Below the pieces are notes generated by a model that made no database searches, was not told the DNA's origin, and was given only the letters and a program-made list of their open reading frames with translations. The translations under genes were made by a program, and so were the position numbers. A stretch of DNA of 64,000 nucleotides from Rhizobium sophoriradicis (GTDB lineage Bacteria > Pseudomonadota > Alphaproteobacteria > Rhizobiales > Rhizobiaceae): assembly GCF_003939025.1 (NCBI RefSeq), contig NZ_RQIH01000025.1, positions 20,230 to 84,229 on the forward strand, in the 5' to 3' direction. Shown here piece after piece: positions 17,577 through 26,827 of this stretch. How positions within the stretch are numbered: the stretch's first letter is position 1; every line of letters begins with the position of its first letter.

Positions 17577-19466
17577 ATGAAAACTTCGATTGCCACGGTG
17601 TCGATCAGCGGAGAGCTCCCCGAGAAGCTGGATGCGATCGCCAAAGCCGGCTTCGATGGCGTGGAAATCTTCGAGAATGATTTTCTGGCTTTCGACGGCA
17701 GGCCGACGGATGTCGGCAGGATGGTGCGCGACCGCGGGCTTGAAATCACGCTGTTCCAACCATTCCGCGATTTCGAGGGCATGCCCGAGCCGTTGCGCAG
17801 TCGCGCCTTCGATCGCGCCGAACGAAAGTTCGATGTGATGCAGGAACTGGGCACAGAGCTCATCCTGGTTTGCTCGAATGCCTCGTCCGCCTCGCTCGGC
17901 GGCATTGATCGGGCGGCGGCGGATTTTCACGCGCTCGGTGAACGGGCTGCCAAGCGCGGCTTGAAGATCGGTTATGAGGCGCTCGCCTGGGGGCGGCATA
18001 TCAATGACCATCGCGATGCATGGGAAATCGTGCGCAGGGCCGATCATCCGAATGTCGGTCTGATCCTCGACAGTTTCCATACCCTGTCACGAAAGATCGA
18101 CATCAACTCGATCCGGTCGATCCCGAAAGACAAGATCTTTATCGTCCAGCTTGCCGATGCTCCGCTGATCGACATGGACCTACTCTACTGGAGCCGGCAT
18201 TTCCGCAACATGCCGGGTGAAGGCGACCTTCCGGTAGCGGCGTTTGCCGCTGCCGTCGCCGAGACCGGCTATGACGGTTATTTTTCGCTCGAAATATTCA
18301 ACGATCAGTTCCGCGGAGGGTCATCCCGCCTGATTGCCGCCGATGGCCACCGCTCGCTGATTTATCTGGGCGATCAGGTGCGGCGTATGCCGAATACTCG
18401 GAGCATTTCGGCCAAGGCGATGCCCGATCGAGCGATCGTCAAAGGAATAGGCTTCGTGGAGTTCTCCGCCGACGAAGAGGAAGCGGCGGAACTCGTCGGC
18501 TTCCTGCGGACCCTAGGCTTCCGAAAGGAGGCCGTTCATCGAACAAAAAATGTCACGCTCTATCGCCAGGGTGACATCCGTCTTATCGTCAATGCCGATA
18601 GCGCTGGCTTTGCCGGTGCGTCCTTCGCGGTGCATGGGACGACGGCCTATGCCATCGCCCTGTTGGTCGACGATGCCGGCAAAGCTTTCGAGAGAGCCAT
18701 GGCGCTCGACGCCGAGCCTTTCAGCCAAGCCGTCGGCGTCGGCGAGGTTGAAATTCCGGCAATCCGGGGTGTGGGCGGCGGACTGATTTACCTGATAGAC
18801 GACAAGAGTGATCTCGGCCGTTTTTCGGAGATCGACTTTCTGCCGGTCGAAGACGATGCGCAGATTGCTCCCGCTCATCTCTTGCATGTCGACCATATAG
18901 CCCAGACGGTCGCCTACGACGAAATGCCCACTTGGCTGCTGTTCTACGCCTCGATCTTCGAAGCGCGGAAGACGCCCGTGTTCGACATCATCGATCCCGC
19001 CGGCGTGGTGCGCAGCCAGGTGTTGGAAAATGCGTCCGGTTCGCTACGGATCACGCTGAACGGCGCGGAGAACCGGCGCACGCTCGCGGGGCACTTCATT
19101 GCCGAAACATTCGGCTCGGGCGTGCAGCATCTGGCTTTCCACACCGACAACATTTTCGCGACAGCCGCCAGCTTGCGGCAGAACGGCTTCAAGCCGCTGA
19201 GCATTTCCCCGAATTATTACGATGACGCGGAGGCCAGGTTCGGTTTGGAGGCGGCGCTGAGCGACCGGTTGAGGGCGGAAAACATCCTGTACGACCGGGA
19301 CGAGTTCGGCGAATATTTCCAGCTCTACAGCCCCACATTCGGCGAAGGCTTCTTCTTCGAGATCGTCGAACGCCGAGGGTATAAGGGTTATGGCGCCGCC
19401 AACGCGATCTTCCGGATAGCGGCCTTGAAAAGGCATCTGCGGCCGGAGGGCATGCCCAAGAGTTGA
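17577..19466 (+). CDS. 3-dehydroshikimate dehydratase / HPPD-like fusion (QuiC type)
   Basis: A 629-residue two-domain protein. Residues 1 to about 270 are a xylose-isomerase-like TIM barrel with metal ligands suggested by GLKIGYEALAWGRH, LILDSFHTL and FSLEIFND. Residues about 285-610 are a double VOC fold related to 4-hydroxyphenylpyruvate dioxygenase, with metal-ligand-like HVDHIAQ, VQHLAFHT and FFEIVER. This arrangement is known for QuiC1-type 3-dehydroshikimate dehydratases, which make protocatechuate. The upstream shikimate dehydrogenase and importer support that role. The ATG at 17577 is the first methionine of the barrel. Confidence 0.82.
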   Translation: MKTSIATVSISGELPEKLDAIAKAGFDGVEIFENDFLAFDGRPTDVGRMVRDRGLEITLFQPFRDFEGMPEPLRSRAFDRAERKFDVMQELGTELILVCSNASSASLGGIDRAAADFHALGERAAKRGLKIGYEALAWGRHINDHRDAWEIVRRADHPNVGLILDSFHTLSRKIDINSIRSIPKDKIFIVQLADAPLIDMDLLYWSRHFRNMPGEGDLPVAAFAAAVAETGYDGYFSLEIFNDQFRGGSSRLIAADGHRSLIYLGDQVRRMPNTRSISAKAMPDRAIVKGIGFVEFSADEEEAAELVGFLRTLGFRKEAVHRTKNVTLYRQGDIRLIVNADSAGFAGASFAVHGTTAYAIALLVDDAGKAFERAMALDAEPFSQAVGVGEVEIPAIRGVGGGLIYLIDDKSDLGRFSEIDFLPVEDDAQIAPAHLLHVDHIAQTVAYDEMPTWLLFYASIFEARKTPVFDIIDPAGVVRSQVLENASGSLRITLNGAENRRTLAGHFIAETFGSGVQHLAFHTDNIFATAASLRQNGFKPLSISPNYYDDAEARFGLEAALSDRLRAENILYDRDEFGEYFQLYSPTFGEGFFFEIVERRGYKGYGAANAIFRIAALKRHLRPEGMPKS

Positions 19467-19541
19467 TGCAGCGGACGATCCACCGTATCTTCTCCTCAGC
19501 ATCCGCGATCGGTCGTCCGATGTCCAACCGATGTGCGCAGG

Positions 19542-20999
19542 TCAAAACAGCGGCAACCGGTCGTCCTGGATCAGAATCTCCAGCTTGTCCGAGACATCCT
19601 GCGTCCAGGCCCGGTTTCCGGTCAAGGCGGCCGGGAACAGTCCAGGCAGGGTGAAGAGAGCCGCCGAAAGCGCAAGGCCCGTGCGGGGGACATCGGCGAT
19701 GAGCGTGGCGATTTCCGCGGCCCGCGGGTCGCGCAGCTCGTAGCGCTCGCCATTGCCGTGTTCGCCGATCGCATAGCGCATCCAGGCCGCCACGGCGATG
19801 GCATAGGTTTCCGCCCTGTCGCCATTGGCCAGCGCCTCGCATGCCGGTTCCAGCAGCCGCTGCGGCAGTTTTTGGGTGCCGTCCATGGCGATCTGGTAGG
19901 TGCGATGCGCGATCGCCTTATTTGCAAAGCGTGCTATCAATTCATTGGCGTAATCGTCGAGATCGATGCCGGGAACCGGATCGAGCGTCCTCGCCGCCGC
20001 GTGCATGTGGCGATAGGCCAGGGCGGCCAGAGCGGCATCGTCCATCACATCGCGGATGAATTCATAGCCGCCGATATAACCGAGATAGGCGAGCAGCGAA
20101 TGGGCGCCGTTCAACATCCGGAGCTTCATCTTCTCATAGGCCGAGACGTCTTCGACCATCAGCGCGCCGCGCACCTTTTCCCAATCAGGCCGGCCACTGG
20201 CGAAATGGTCCTCGATAACCCATTGGGTAAAAGGTTCCGTCTCGATCGCCGCCCTGTCGGTGCGGCCGGTCAGCCGCTCGGCATCGGCATAGGTCGCCTC
20301 GGTGCTGGCCGGCGTGATCCGGTCGACCATCGTCGAGGGGAAGGGCACGTTGGCTTCGATCCAGCGATGCAGATCGGCATCGATGCGGGAGGTGAATTCG
20401 AGCACCAGGCGCTTCAGAACGGCGCCGTTGCTCGGCAGGTTGTCGCAGCTGAGCGGCGTAAACGGGGCAATGCCCTTCTGCCGGCGGCGTGCAAGACCCT
20501 CGACGAGATAGCCGATGACGCCGCGCGGCGCATGCCGGTTGGCGAGGTCGGCGACGATATCGGGATGTTTGAGGTCGAGGCCGCCGGTTGCCGGATCGAA
20601 GCCATAGGCCTTTTCCGTCACCGTCATGCTGACGATACGGATATCAGGATCTTCGAGCCGCGCAAGCAGGCCGGCCGGATCGCGCGGCGCCACATGCGCC
20701 TTCAGGATCGAGCCGATCACCTCAGCCGTTGTGCCCGAGGTATCGCGGATCAGCGTCGTATAGAGCCCGTTCTGGGCAGTCAGATTGTCGGCGACATCGG
20801 GCGTGCGCAGGCTTGCCACCTCAATGCCCCAGTCGCCGCCTGCAGCGGCGAGCGCGCCATCGGTAAACGGCGCGAAATGCGCGCGGAAGAAGGCGCCGGG
20901 GCCTAGATGCAGAATGCCGCTTTTCAGCCGGCTGCGGTCATAGGCGGGAAGCTTCGCCGTCGGGGCGAGGCCGGAAAGGGTCTGCAGTCGTTCGGTCAC
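19542..20999 (-). CDS. uxuB: D-mannonate oxidoreductase (fructuronate reductase)
   Basis: A 485-residue member of the mannitol dehydrogenase family, with the N-terminal Rossmann region (GILHLGPGAFFRAH) and the C-terminal helical domain containing KLRMLNGAHS, whose lysine and asparagine are catalytic in the family. It begins with GTG at 20999, overlapping the uxaC stop by 4 bases. Coupling to uxaC points to reduction of fructuronate to mannonate; mannitol or arabinitol dehydrogenase is the main alternative. Confidence 0.82.
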   Translation of the reverse strand: MTERLQTLSGLAPTAKLPAYDRSRLKSGILHLGPGAFFRAHFAPFTDGALAAAGGDWGIEVASLRTPDVADNLTAQNGLYTTLIRDTSGTTAEVIGSILKAHVAPRDPAGLLARLEDPDIRIVSMTVTEKAYGFDPATGGLDLKHPDIVADLANRHAPRGVIGYLVEGLARRRQKGIAPFTPLSCDNLPSNGAVLKRLVLEFTSRIDADLHRWIEANVPFPSTMVDRITPASTEATYADAERLTGRTDRAAIETEPFTQWVIEDHFASGRPDWEKVRGALMVEDVSAYEKMKLRMLNGAHSLLAYLGYIGGYEFIRDVMDDAALAALAYRHMHAAARTLDPVPGIDLDDYANELIARFANKAIAHRTYQIAMDGTQKLPQRLLEPACEALANGDRAETYAIAVAAWMRYAIGEHGNGERYELRDPRAAEIATLIADVPRTGLALSAALFTLPGLFPAALTGNRAWTQDVSDKLEILIQDDRLPLF

Positions 21000-22411
21000 A
21001 GCTTGTAGGCCTTCTTCGCGTTGCCATAGGAGAGTTCGCCCGCCACGATTTCGGCTTCCCGCTTGGAAAGCCGGTGTTCGGCGACGAGCCCAGCGAGGAA
21101 ACGGCAGACTTCGCGGCGCCAGACATCGTGCCGCGCCGGGATCGAAAGCAGCGCTCGCGTATCGTCATTGAAGCCAGCCATATTGGCAAAACCCGCCGTT
21201 TCCACCACCTGGTCGAGATAGCGGCGGATGCCGAGCGGGCTGTCGTGGAACCACCACGGCGGGCCGATCATCAGGCAGGGCCAATGGCCGGCCATCGGCG
21301 CGAGTTCCCGGGCATAGGTCGTTTCGTCGAGGGTGAAGAGCAGTACGCGCAGCCCCGGCGCATGGCCGTACTTCGACAGCAGCGCATTCAGGCCGCCGAC
21401 CCAGTCGGTGCGGGTCGGAATATCGGCGCCCATATTCGGGCCACGGGTCGCAAACAGCCCGCTGTCGGTGTTGCGTCGCGAGCCGGCGTGGATCTGCATG
21501 ACCATGCCGTCCTCGGCCGAAAGCCCCGCCATCTCGGTCATCATCTGGCCGCGGAAGAGCTCCGCATCCTGAGGCGAAAGCGGACCCTTCAGCGCCTTGT
21601 CGAGCAGCGCCTGCTTTTCGGCAAGCGGCAGGTCGGCGGTGAAGGCTGTGGGTACGCCGTGATCGGTCGCGGTGGCGCCGAACTGGCGGAAATAGGCGCG
21701 GCGGCGCCGATGCGCCTCGATCAGGCCGTCCCAGCGCGTCGCGTCAGCGCCGGTGATCTCTCCGAACTTGACGAGATTGTCGCGGAAACCGACGGCATCG
21801 GGATCGGTGACGCTGTCCGGCCGGTAGGTGGTGCGCACTCTGCCGATCCAGCCGTCCGCGGCCATCTTCTGGTGATGTGCCAGCGGGTCGAGCGCGCCCT
21901 CGGTCGTCGCGATCGTTTCGATGCCGAATCGCTGATGCAGCGCCCGCGGCCGGAATTCCGGCAGGGCGAGCTGGGCATTGATGTGGTCGTAGAGCGCATC
22001 GGCATTGTCAGGTGTCAGCGGCTCGGTGCAGCCGAGCACGGCCGACATGGCGTGGTCGACCCAGAGGCTCGACGGCGTTCCGCGGAAGAGATGGTAATGT
22101 CTGGCAAAGGTCTGCCAGATCGCGCGGCCTGCAGCCACCGGCTCGCCGTCGAGCCGCGGCACGCCGAGCGCGTCCAAGGGAACGCCGACGCTGTGCAGCA
22201 TGCGGAAGAGATAGTGATCGGGAATGACGAGCAGCGAGGCCGCATCTTCGAAAGGCTTGTCGTCGGCGAACCAGGCGGGTTCGGTATGCCCGTGCGGGCT
22301 GACGATCGGAAGATTGCGCACCGTCTCGTAGAGGTCTCGCGCAATGGTCCGTGTTGCCGGATCGGCCGGAAAGAGCCGGTCCGGATGAAGAAAGCCGTTT
22401 CCTGCATCCAT
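20996..22411 (-). CDS. uxaC: Glucuronate isomerase
   Basis: A 471-residue UxaC-type isomerase (amidohydrolase superfamily): SPHGHTEPAWFADD near residue 38-52 supplies the first metal histidines, and MQIHAGSRRN and the GNGFLHPDRLF start are typical. It converts glucuronate or galacturonate to fructuronate or tagaturonate in the cytoplasm. The ATG follows GGGAGGA, and 63 bp upstream is a copy of the 16-bp palindrome found at the sugar ABC operon, so import and isomerisation are probably co-regulated. Confidence 0.93.
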   Translation of the reverse strand: MDAGNGFLHPDRLFPADPATRTIARDLYETVRNLPIVSPHGHTEPAWFADDKPFEDAASLLVIPDHYLFRMLHSVGVPLDALGVPRLDGEPVAAGRAIWQTFARHYHLFRGTPSSLWVDHAMSAVLGCTEPLTPDNADALYDHINAQLALPEFRPRALHQRFGIETIATTEGALDPLAHHQKMAADGWIGRVRTTYRPDSVTDPDAVGFRDNLVKFGEITGADATRWDGLIEAHRRRRAYFRQFGATATDHGVPTAFTADLPLAEKQALLDKALKGPLSPQDAELFRGQMMTEMAGLSAEDGMVMQIHAGSRRNTDSGLFATRGPNMGADIPTRTDWVGGLNALLSKYGHAPGLRVLLFTLDETTYARELAPMAGHWPCLMIGPPWWFHDSPLGIRRYLDQVVETAGFANMAGFNDDTRALLSIPARHDVWRREVCRFLAGLVAEHRLSKREAEIVAGELSYGNAKKAYKL

Positions 22412-22473
22412 CAGTATTCCTCCCTGATGGATAAGGGCCTACCCCACAACATCAGGCGCGGCAAGGTCTTTTA

Positions 22474-22489
22474 GTAACCAAACGGTTCA
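22474..22489. promoter_or_regulatory. 16-bp palindrome, putative operator copy 3
   Basis: GTAACCAAACGGTTCA matches copy 1 (836-851) at 13 of 16 positions and lies 63 bp upstream of uxaC, the same distance as copy 1 from its gene. It is the best candidate operator for the uxaC-uxuB unit. Confidence 0.6.
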
Positions 22490-22591
22490 GTTTTGCGCGC
22501 GGCGGCGCCGGCCATCGCAAACATTGACGAGATGGCCTATTTCCGCTTTGGGAGAACCATCTATTCTGCCGGTGTCGGCAAAGGAGGATCG

Positions 22592-22801
22592 ATGTCCGAC
22601 GAGACGAACCGCATCACCCGGCTGGAGGAAATGCTGGCCTATCAGGCAAAGACGATCGAGGAGCTTTCCGATCAGCTTGCCGAACAATGGAAGGTCGTCG
22701 AGCAGATGCGCACCAAGCTCGACCGGCTGACCGAACGTTTTCTGTCGCTCGAGGAACAGTCGCTGGAAGCGCCTGGTATCACCCGCCCGCCGCATTATTG
22801 A
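22592..22801 (+). CDS. slyX: SlyX-family protein
   Basis: A 69-residue protein, all coiled coil (ITRLEEMLAYQAKTIEELSDQL), ending in the PPHY-type tail (ITRPPHY) that marks the SlyX family. The ATG follows AAGGAGG. The function of SlyX proteins is unknown. It is a single gene between the uxaC promoter region and gabD. Confidence 0.88.
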   Translation: MSDETNRITRLEEMLAYQAKTIEELSDQLAEQWKVVEQMRTKLDRLTERFLSLEEQSLEAPGITRPPHY

Positions 22802-22847
22802 CGGCACGCGGCGAGAAGCCGCGTGCCCGGTTTTCCCGGCCGGCGGA

Positions 22848-24329
22848 TCAGACGCCGCCGATGCAGAGATATTTCATTTCGAGATAATCGTCGGCGCCGT
22901 GGCGCGAGCCCTCGCGGCCGAGACCGGATTGCTTGATGCCGCCGAAGGGCGCGGTCTCGGAGGACATGATGCCGGTATTGATGCCGATCATGCCGTATTC
23001 CAGCGCTTCCGCCACCCGCCAGACCTTCTTCAGGTCGCCGGCATAGAAGTAGGCGGCAAGGCCGAATTCCGTATCATTGGCTTGAGCGATGACATCTTCG
23101 GCCGTCTCGAAACGGAAGAGTGGCGCCACCGGTCCGAAGGTTTCCTCGCGCGCCACCTTCATGCCGCGCAACACGCCGGTCAGCACTGTCGGGGCAAAGA
23201 AGGTGCCGGCGCCGTCGATGCGCTTGCCGCCGGTCAGCACCATGGCGCCCTTGGCAAGCGCGTCGCCGACATGGTCTTGCACCTTGGCAAGGCCCTGCTC
23301 GTCGATCAGCGGCCCGATCTCGACGCCGGGCTGAAAGCCGTCGCCGACTGACATTGCGGCGACCCTGGCGGCAAGCTTGGCCGCGAAGGCGTCATAGACG
23401 CTCGACTGGATGTAGAGGCGGTTGGCACAAACGCAGGTCTGGCCGGCATTGCGGTATTTGGAGGCGATCGCGCCCTCGACCGCGGCGTCGAGATCGGCAT
23501 CGTCGAAGACGATGAACGGCGCGTTGCCGCCGAGCTCCAGGCTCACCTTCTTGATCTGGTCGGCGCATTGCCGCATCAGGATGCGGCCGACCTCCGTCGA
23601 GCCGGTGAAGCTGATCTTGCGAACCTTGTCGTTGCCGCACAGCTCGCGGCCGATCGCCGGGCCGTCGATGCCGACGATGAGGTTGAAGACGCCGGCCGGA
23701 AGGCCGGCCTGTTCGGCGAGCACGGCAAGGGCGATTGCCGTCAGCGGTGTCTGCTCGGCGGGCTTCGACACGACCGTGCAGCCGACGGCCAGTGCCGGCG
23801 CAATCTTGCGGGCGATCATCGCCGCCGGGAAATTCCACGGCGTGATCGTGCCGACGACGCCGACCGGCTGCTTGATGACGATCATGCGCTTGTCATTCGA
23901 AGGCGCGGGGATCGTCTCGCCGTAGATTCGCTTGGCTTCTTCGGCGTACCATTCGACATAGGACGCGGCATACAGGATCTCGCCCCGCGCTTCCGCGAAA
24001 GGCTTGCCCATTTCGGCGGTCAGGATCGCGGCGAGCGCGTCCGCGTTGGCGACCATCAGGTCGAACCATTTGCGCAGGATGGCGCTGCGCTCCTTCGCCG
24101 GGCGGGCAGCCCAGGCCGGCTGGGCGGCATAGGCCGCGTCGATCGCCGCCCGCGTCTCGGCGGCTCCCATATCGGGCAGCGACGCAAGCAGCTCGCCGGT
24201 TGCCGGGTTGAGCACGTCGAAGGTCTTTGAGGCATCGCCCGATGTCCAGACGCCGTTGACATAGCCGGCAGCGCGCAGGAACGGCGAAGAGAAGGGAACG
24301 TGCCTTGTCAGGGCGGTCGTGAAAGCCAT
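22848..24329 (-). CDS. gabD: NAD(P)-dependent succinate-semialdehyde dehydrogenase
   Basis: A 493-residue aldehyde dehydrogenase. The catalytic cysteine is C299 in NAGQTCV and the general-base glutamate is E265 in LELGGNAPF; TITPWNFP at 161-168 is the cofactor loop. It oxidises succinate semialdehyde to succinate. It lies 63 bases downstream of gabT in the same direction, forming the GABA degradation pair. Confidence 0.92.
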   Translation of the reverse strand: MAFTTALTRHVPFSSPFLRAAGYVNGVWTSGDASKTFDVLNPATGELLASLPDMGAAETRAAIDAAYAAQPAWAARPAKERSAILRKWFDLMVANADALAAILTAEMGKPFAEARGEILYAASYVEWYAEEAKRIYGETIPAPSNDKRMIVIKQPVGVVGTITPWNFPAAMIARKIAPALAVGCTVVSKPAEQTPLTAIALAVLAEQAGLPAGVFNLIVGIDGPAIGRELCGNDKVRKISFTGSTEVGRILMRQCADQIKKVSLELGGNAPFIVFDDADLDAAVEGAIASKYRNAGQTCVCANRLYIQSSVYDAFAAKLAARVAAMSVGDGFQPGVEIGPLIDEQGLAKVQDHVGDALAKGAMVLTGGKRIDGAGTFFAPTVLTGVLRGMKVAREETFGPVAPLFRFETAEDVIAQANDTEFGLAAYFYAGDLKKVWRVAEALEYGMIGINTGIMSSETAPFGGIKQSGLGREGSRHGADDYLEMKYLCIGGV

Positions 24330-24392
24330 GTCATATCTCCTTGGGAGCGGCTGCCTGTTGCCGGCAGCCGTTGTAATCCGGTACCTGTCGCG

Positions 24393-25673
24393 TCACTTGG
24401 CCGAAGTCGCTTCCAGCATCGAGGCCTCGAGAATGTCGAGCGCCTCGCCGAACACGTCGTCCTGAATGGTGATCGGCGCGAGGAAGCGGATGACGTTGCC
24501 GTGGACGCCGCAGGTGAGCAGGATCAGGCCCTTGTCGAGCGCGATCAGCCGCACCCGGTTGGCGAATTCGGCGCTCGGCAATCCGGTCGTCAGGTCGTTG
24601 AATTCGACGGCGTTCATGAATCCGGGCCCGCGGATATCGGCGATTTCGGGCACGCTCTCGCGCAGTGATTCCAGCCGCTGCTTCAACCGGCCGCCGAGCA
24701 GGTTGGCACGGTTGCAGAGATCCTCTTGGGTGATGACGTCGAGCACGGCATGGGCGGCGGCGATGCCGAGCGGGTTGCCTCCATAAGTGCCGCCGAGCCC
24801 GCCCGGTCCCGGTGCGTCCATGATCTCGGCGCGGCCGGTGACGGCGGCGAGCGGAAAGCCGCCGGCAAGGCTCTTTGCCATGGTCGTCAGGTCGGCCGCC
24901 ACCCCGTGATGGTCCATCGCGAACATCCGGCCGGTGCGGGCAAAACCGGTCTGGACCTCGTCGGCGATCAGCAGAATGCCGTGCTGGTCGCAAAGTTCGC
25001 GCAGCGCCTTCATGAAGGCGGCAGGCGCCGGGTAGAAGCCGCCTTCGCCCTGCACCGGCTCGATGATGATGGCGGCGACGCGCTGCGGATCGACATCGGC
25101 TGCAAAGAGCTTCTTCAGCGCCGCCAGCGACTGGTCGGCAGTGACGCCGTGCAGTTCGACGGGGAAGGGAACATGGAAGACGTCGCCCGGCATGGCGCCG
25201 AAGCCGACCTTGTAGGGCACCACCTTGCCGGTCAGCGCCATGCCCATGAAGGTGCGGCCGTGGAAACCGCCGCCGAAGGCGATGACGGCCGAGCGGCCGG
25301 TTGCCGCACGAGCGATCTTGACGGCATTTTCGACCGCCTCGGCACCCGTTGTGACGAAGATCGTCTTTTTCTCGAAGTCACCCGGCAGCAACGCGTTCAA
25401 CCGTTCGGCAAGGCTGACATAGCTTTCGTAGGGAACCACCTGATGGCAGGTATGGGTAAAATGGTCGAGCTGATCCTTGACGGCTGCGATGACCTTGGGA
25501 TGGCGGTGGCCGGTATTGAGAACGGCGATGCCGGCGGCGAAATCGATATAGCGACGCCCCTCCTTGTCCCAGATTTCGGCATTCTCTGCCCGGTCCGCAT
25601 AGATCTGGGTGGTCATGCCGACGCCGCGCGAAATTGCGGCGTTCTTCCGGTCCGTAAGGCTTGTCGCGGTCAT
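24393..25673 (-). CDS. gabT: 4-aminobutyrate aminotransferase
   Basis: A 426-residue class III PLP aminotransferase. The PLP lysine is K267 in TTMAKSLAGG, with ADEVQTGFARTG at 237-248 supplying the cofactor aspartate. It converts GABA and 2-oxoglutarate to succinate semialdehyde and glutamate. It is divergent from a MerR-XRE-cupin regulator across a 164-base gap that contains a palindrome close to its start. Confidence 0.93.
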   Translation of the reverse strand: MTATSLTDRKNAAISRGVGMTTQIYADRAENAEIWDKEGRRYIDFAAGIAVLNTGHRHPKVIAAVKDQLDHFTHTCHQVVPYESYVSLAERLNALLPGDFEKKTIFVTTGAEAVENAVKIARAATGRSAVIAFGGGFHGRTFMGMALTGKVVPYKVGFGAMPGDVFHVPFPVELHGVTADQSLAALKKLFAADVDPQRVAAIIIEPVQGEGGFYPAPAAFMKALRELCDQHGILLIADEVQTGFARTGRMFAMDHHGVAADLTTMAKSLAGGFPLAAVTGRAEIMDAPGPGGLGGTYGGNPLGIAAAHAVLDVITQEDLCNRANLLGGRLKQRLESLRESVPEIADIRGPGFMNAVEFNDLTTGLPSAEFANRVRLIALDKGLILLTCGVHGNVIRFLAPITIQDDVFGEALDILEASMLEATSAK

Positions 25674-25707
25674 CGATCTGCTCCTGTAGCGAGGGCGAGA
25701 AAATTAT

Positions 25708-25726
25708 CTTGCATAAGTTCTGCAAG
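25708..25726. promoter_or_regulatory. Palindrome between gabT and its putative regulator
   Basis: CTTGCA-TAAGTTC-TGCAAG is a perfect 6-bp inverted repeat, 35 bases upstream of the gabT start and 112 bases before the regulator ATG. It is a candidate operator for control of gabTD and for autoregulation. Confidence 0.5.
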
Positions 25727-25837
25727 GCATCACGAAATTCCTACATTTTTTCGGCAAGAAAACAAGCGGCATTTTTTGCTTCAAACATCAGGCGTTTTGA
25801 TCAATGCTCGCGCGACGAGAATCGGGGAAAGTGGCGG

Positions 25838-26644
25838 ATGAACGATAACGGGCCTGTGCGCTACAAGGTGGCGGAGGCCGCGCGGCTTGCGGGCGTGTCC
25901 GCCTCGACGCTGCGTCTCTGGGAAAGCCAGGGTCTGGTGGTTCCCGGCCGCTCCGACACCGGTCATCGACAATACAGCGCCGACGACGTGGCGCGCCTGA
26001 AGCGCATCTCCTGGTATCGGGTCGAGCGCGGCCTCAATCCCGCGGCCATCCGCGAGGCGCTGGAGGGTGAAGATCCCTCGGCCGAGGGCGAAGCAAACCA
26101 GGATTCCGGCCTCGGCCGCCGGCTGCGCAGCCTGCGCCATGCCGCCGGCAAGACGCTGGATCAGGTGGCCGGCGATATCGGCATCACCGCTTCGACGCTC
26201 TCGACGCTGGAGCGCACCTCGCAGGGCGTCGGCTTCAAGACGCTGCACGATCTCGCCGAATATTACGGCACCACCGTCTCCCGCCTCTCCGGCGAAGAAA
26301 GCGGCGAGGTGCCGGTCCTGGTGCGCGCCGGCGAATGGCGCAGCTGGCCGGAAACGACGCCCGGGGTCACCGTGCAGCTGCTGGCCGAAGGCCCAAGGAT
26401 GATGGACTGCCATCGTTTCGTGCTGGCGCCCGGTGCGGCCAGCGAAGGCGCCTATCGCCACGAGGGCGAGGAATTCATGCATGTCCTGTCCGGCCGGCTC
26501 GAGCTGGTGCTCGACGGTGATCAGTTCTTCGATCTCGGTCCGGGCGATTCGCTCTATTTCGAAAGCCGCCGCTACCATTCCTGGCGCAACCGCCACGACG
26601 GCGAAACCGTGCTTCTCTGGATCAACACGCCGCCGACATTTTGA
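25838..26644 (+). CDS. MerR-HTH / XRE-HTH / cupin fusion regulator
   Basis: A 268-residue protein with three parts. Residues 8-75 are a MerR-type winged helix (YKVAEAARLAGVSASTLRLWESQGLV). Residues 93-150 are an XRE helix-turn-helix (RRLRSLRHAAGKTLDQVAGDIGITASTLSTLE). Residues about 185-265 are a cupin (YRHEGEEFMHVLSGRLELVLDGD) that probably binds a small ligand. XRE-cupin regulators of amine and GABA metabolism are well known; the added MerR reader is less common. Divergence from gabT implies that it regulates gabTD. Confidence 0.85.
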   Translation: MNDNGPVRYKVAEAARLAGVSASTLRLWESQGLVVPGRSDTGHRQYSADDVARLKRISWYRVERGLNPAAIREALEGEDPSAEGEANQDSGLGRRLRSLRHAAGKTLDQVAGDIGITASTLSTLERTSQGVGFKTLHDLAEYYGTTVSRLSGEESGEVPVLVRAGEWRSWPETTPGVTVQLLAEGPRMMDCHRFVLAPGAASEGAYRHEGEEFMHVLSGRLELVLDGDQFFDLGPGDSLYFESRRYHSWRNRHDGETVLLWINTPPTF

Positions 26645-26708
26645 CCCGCCCGTCGCAGGAAACGGTTTCGCAGCTTGCGCCTTTGCGCTATAGCGCTACT
26701 GCATTATT

Positions 26709-26732
26709 CCTTAAATCGGAACCGATTTAAGG
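26709..26732. repeat. Palindromic intergenic repeat
   Basis: CCTTAAATCGG and CCGATTTAAGG are perfect 11-bp arms separated by AA. It sits in the 183-base gap between the regulator and the RNase D-like gene, which otherwise has an AT-rich stretch to its right. From memory, near-identical palindromes recur between genes in Rhizobium genomes; only one copy is visible here. Confidence 0.6.
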
Positions 26733-26827
26733 ATAAAATTATATAGCAATTTAATAGTGCTGCAGCTTTGCGCGTCTGAAAGACGGGCGGGCGCTGTAGG
26801 AGACGCATTCGAACGAAAGATTGTCTC

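Noticed and set aside
21074..22474. A 466-codon plus-strand frame across uxaC
   Set aside because: Antisense shadow; uxaC has recognisable metal-binding motifs and an operon partner.
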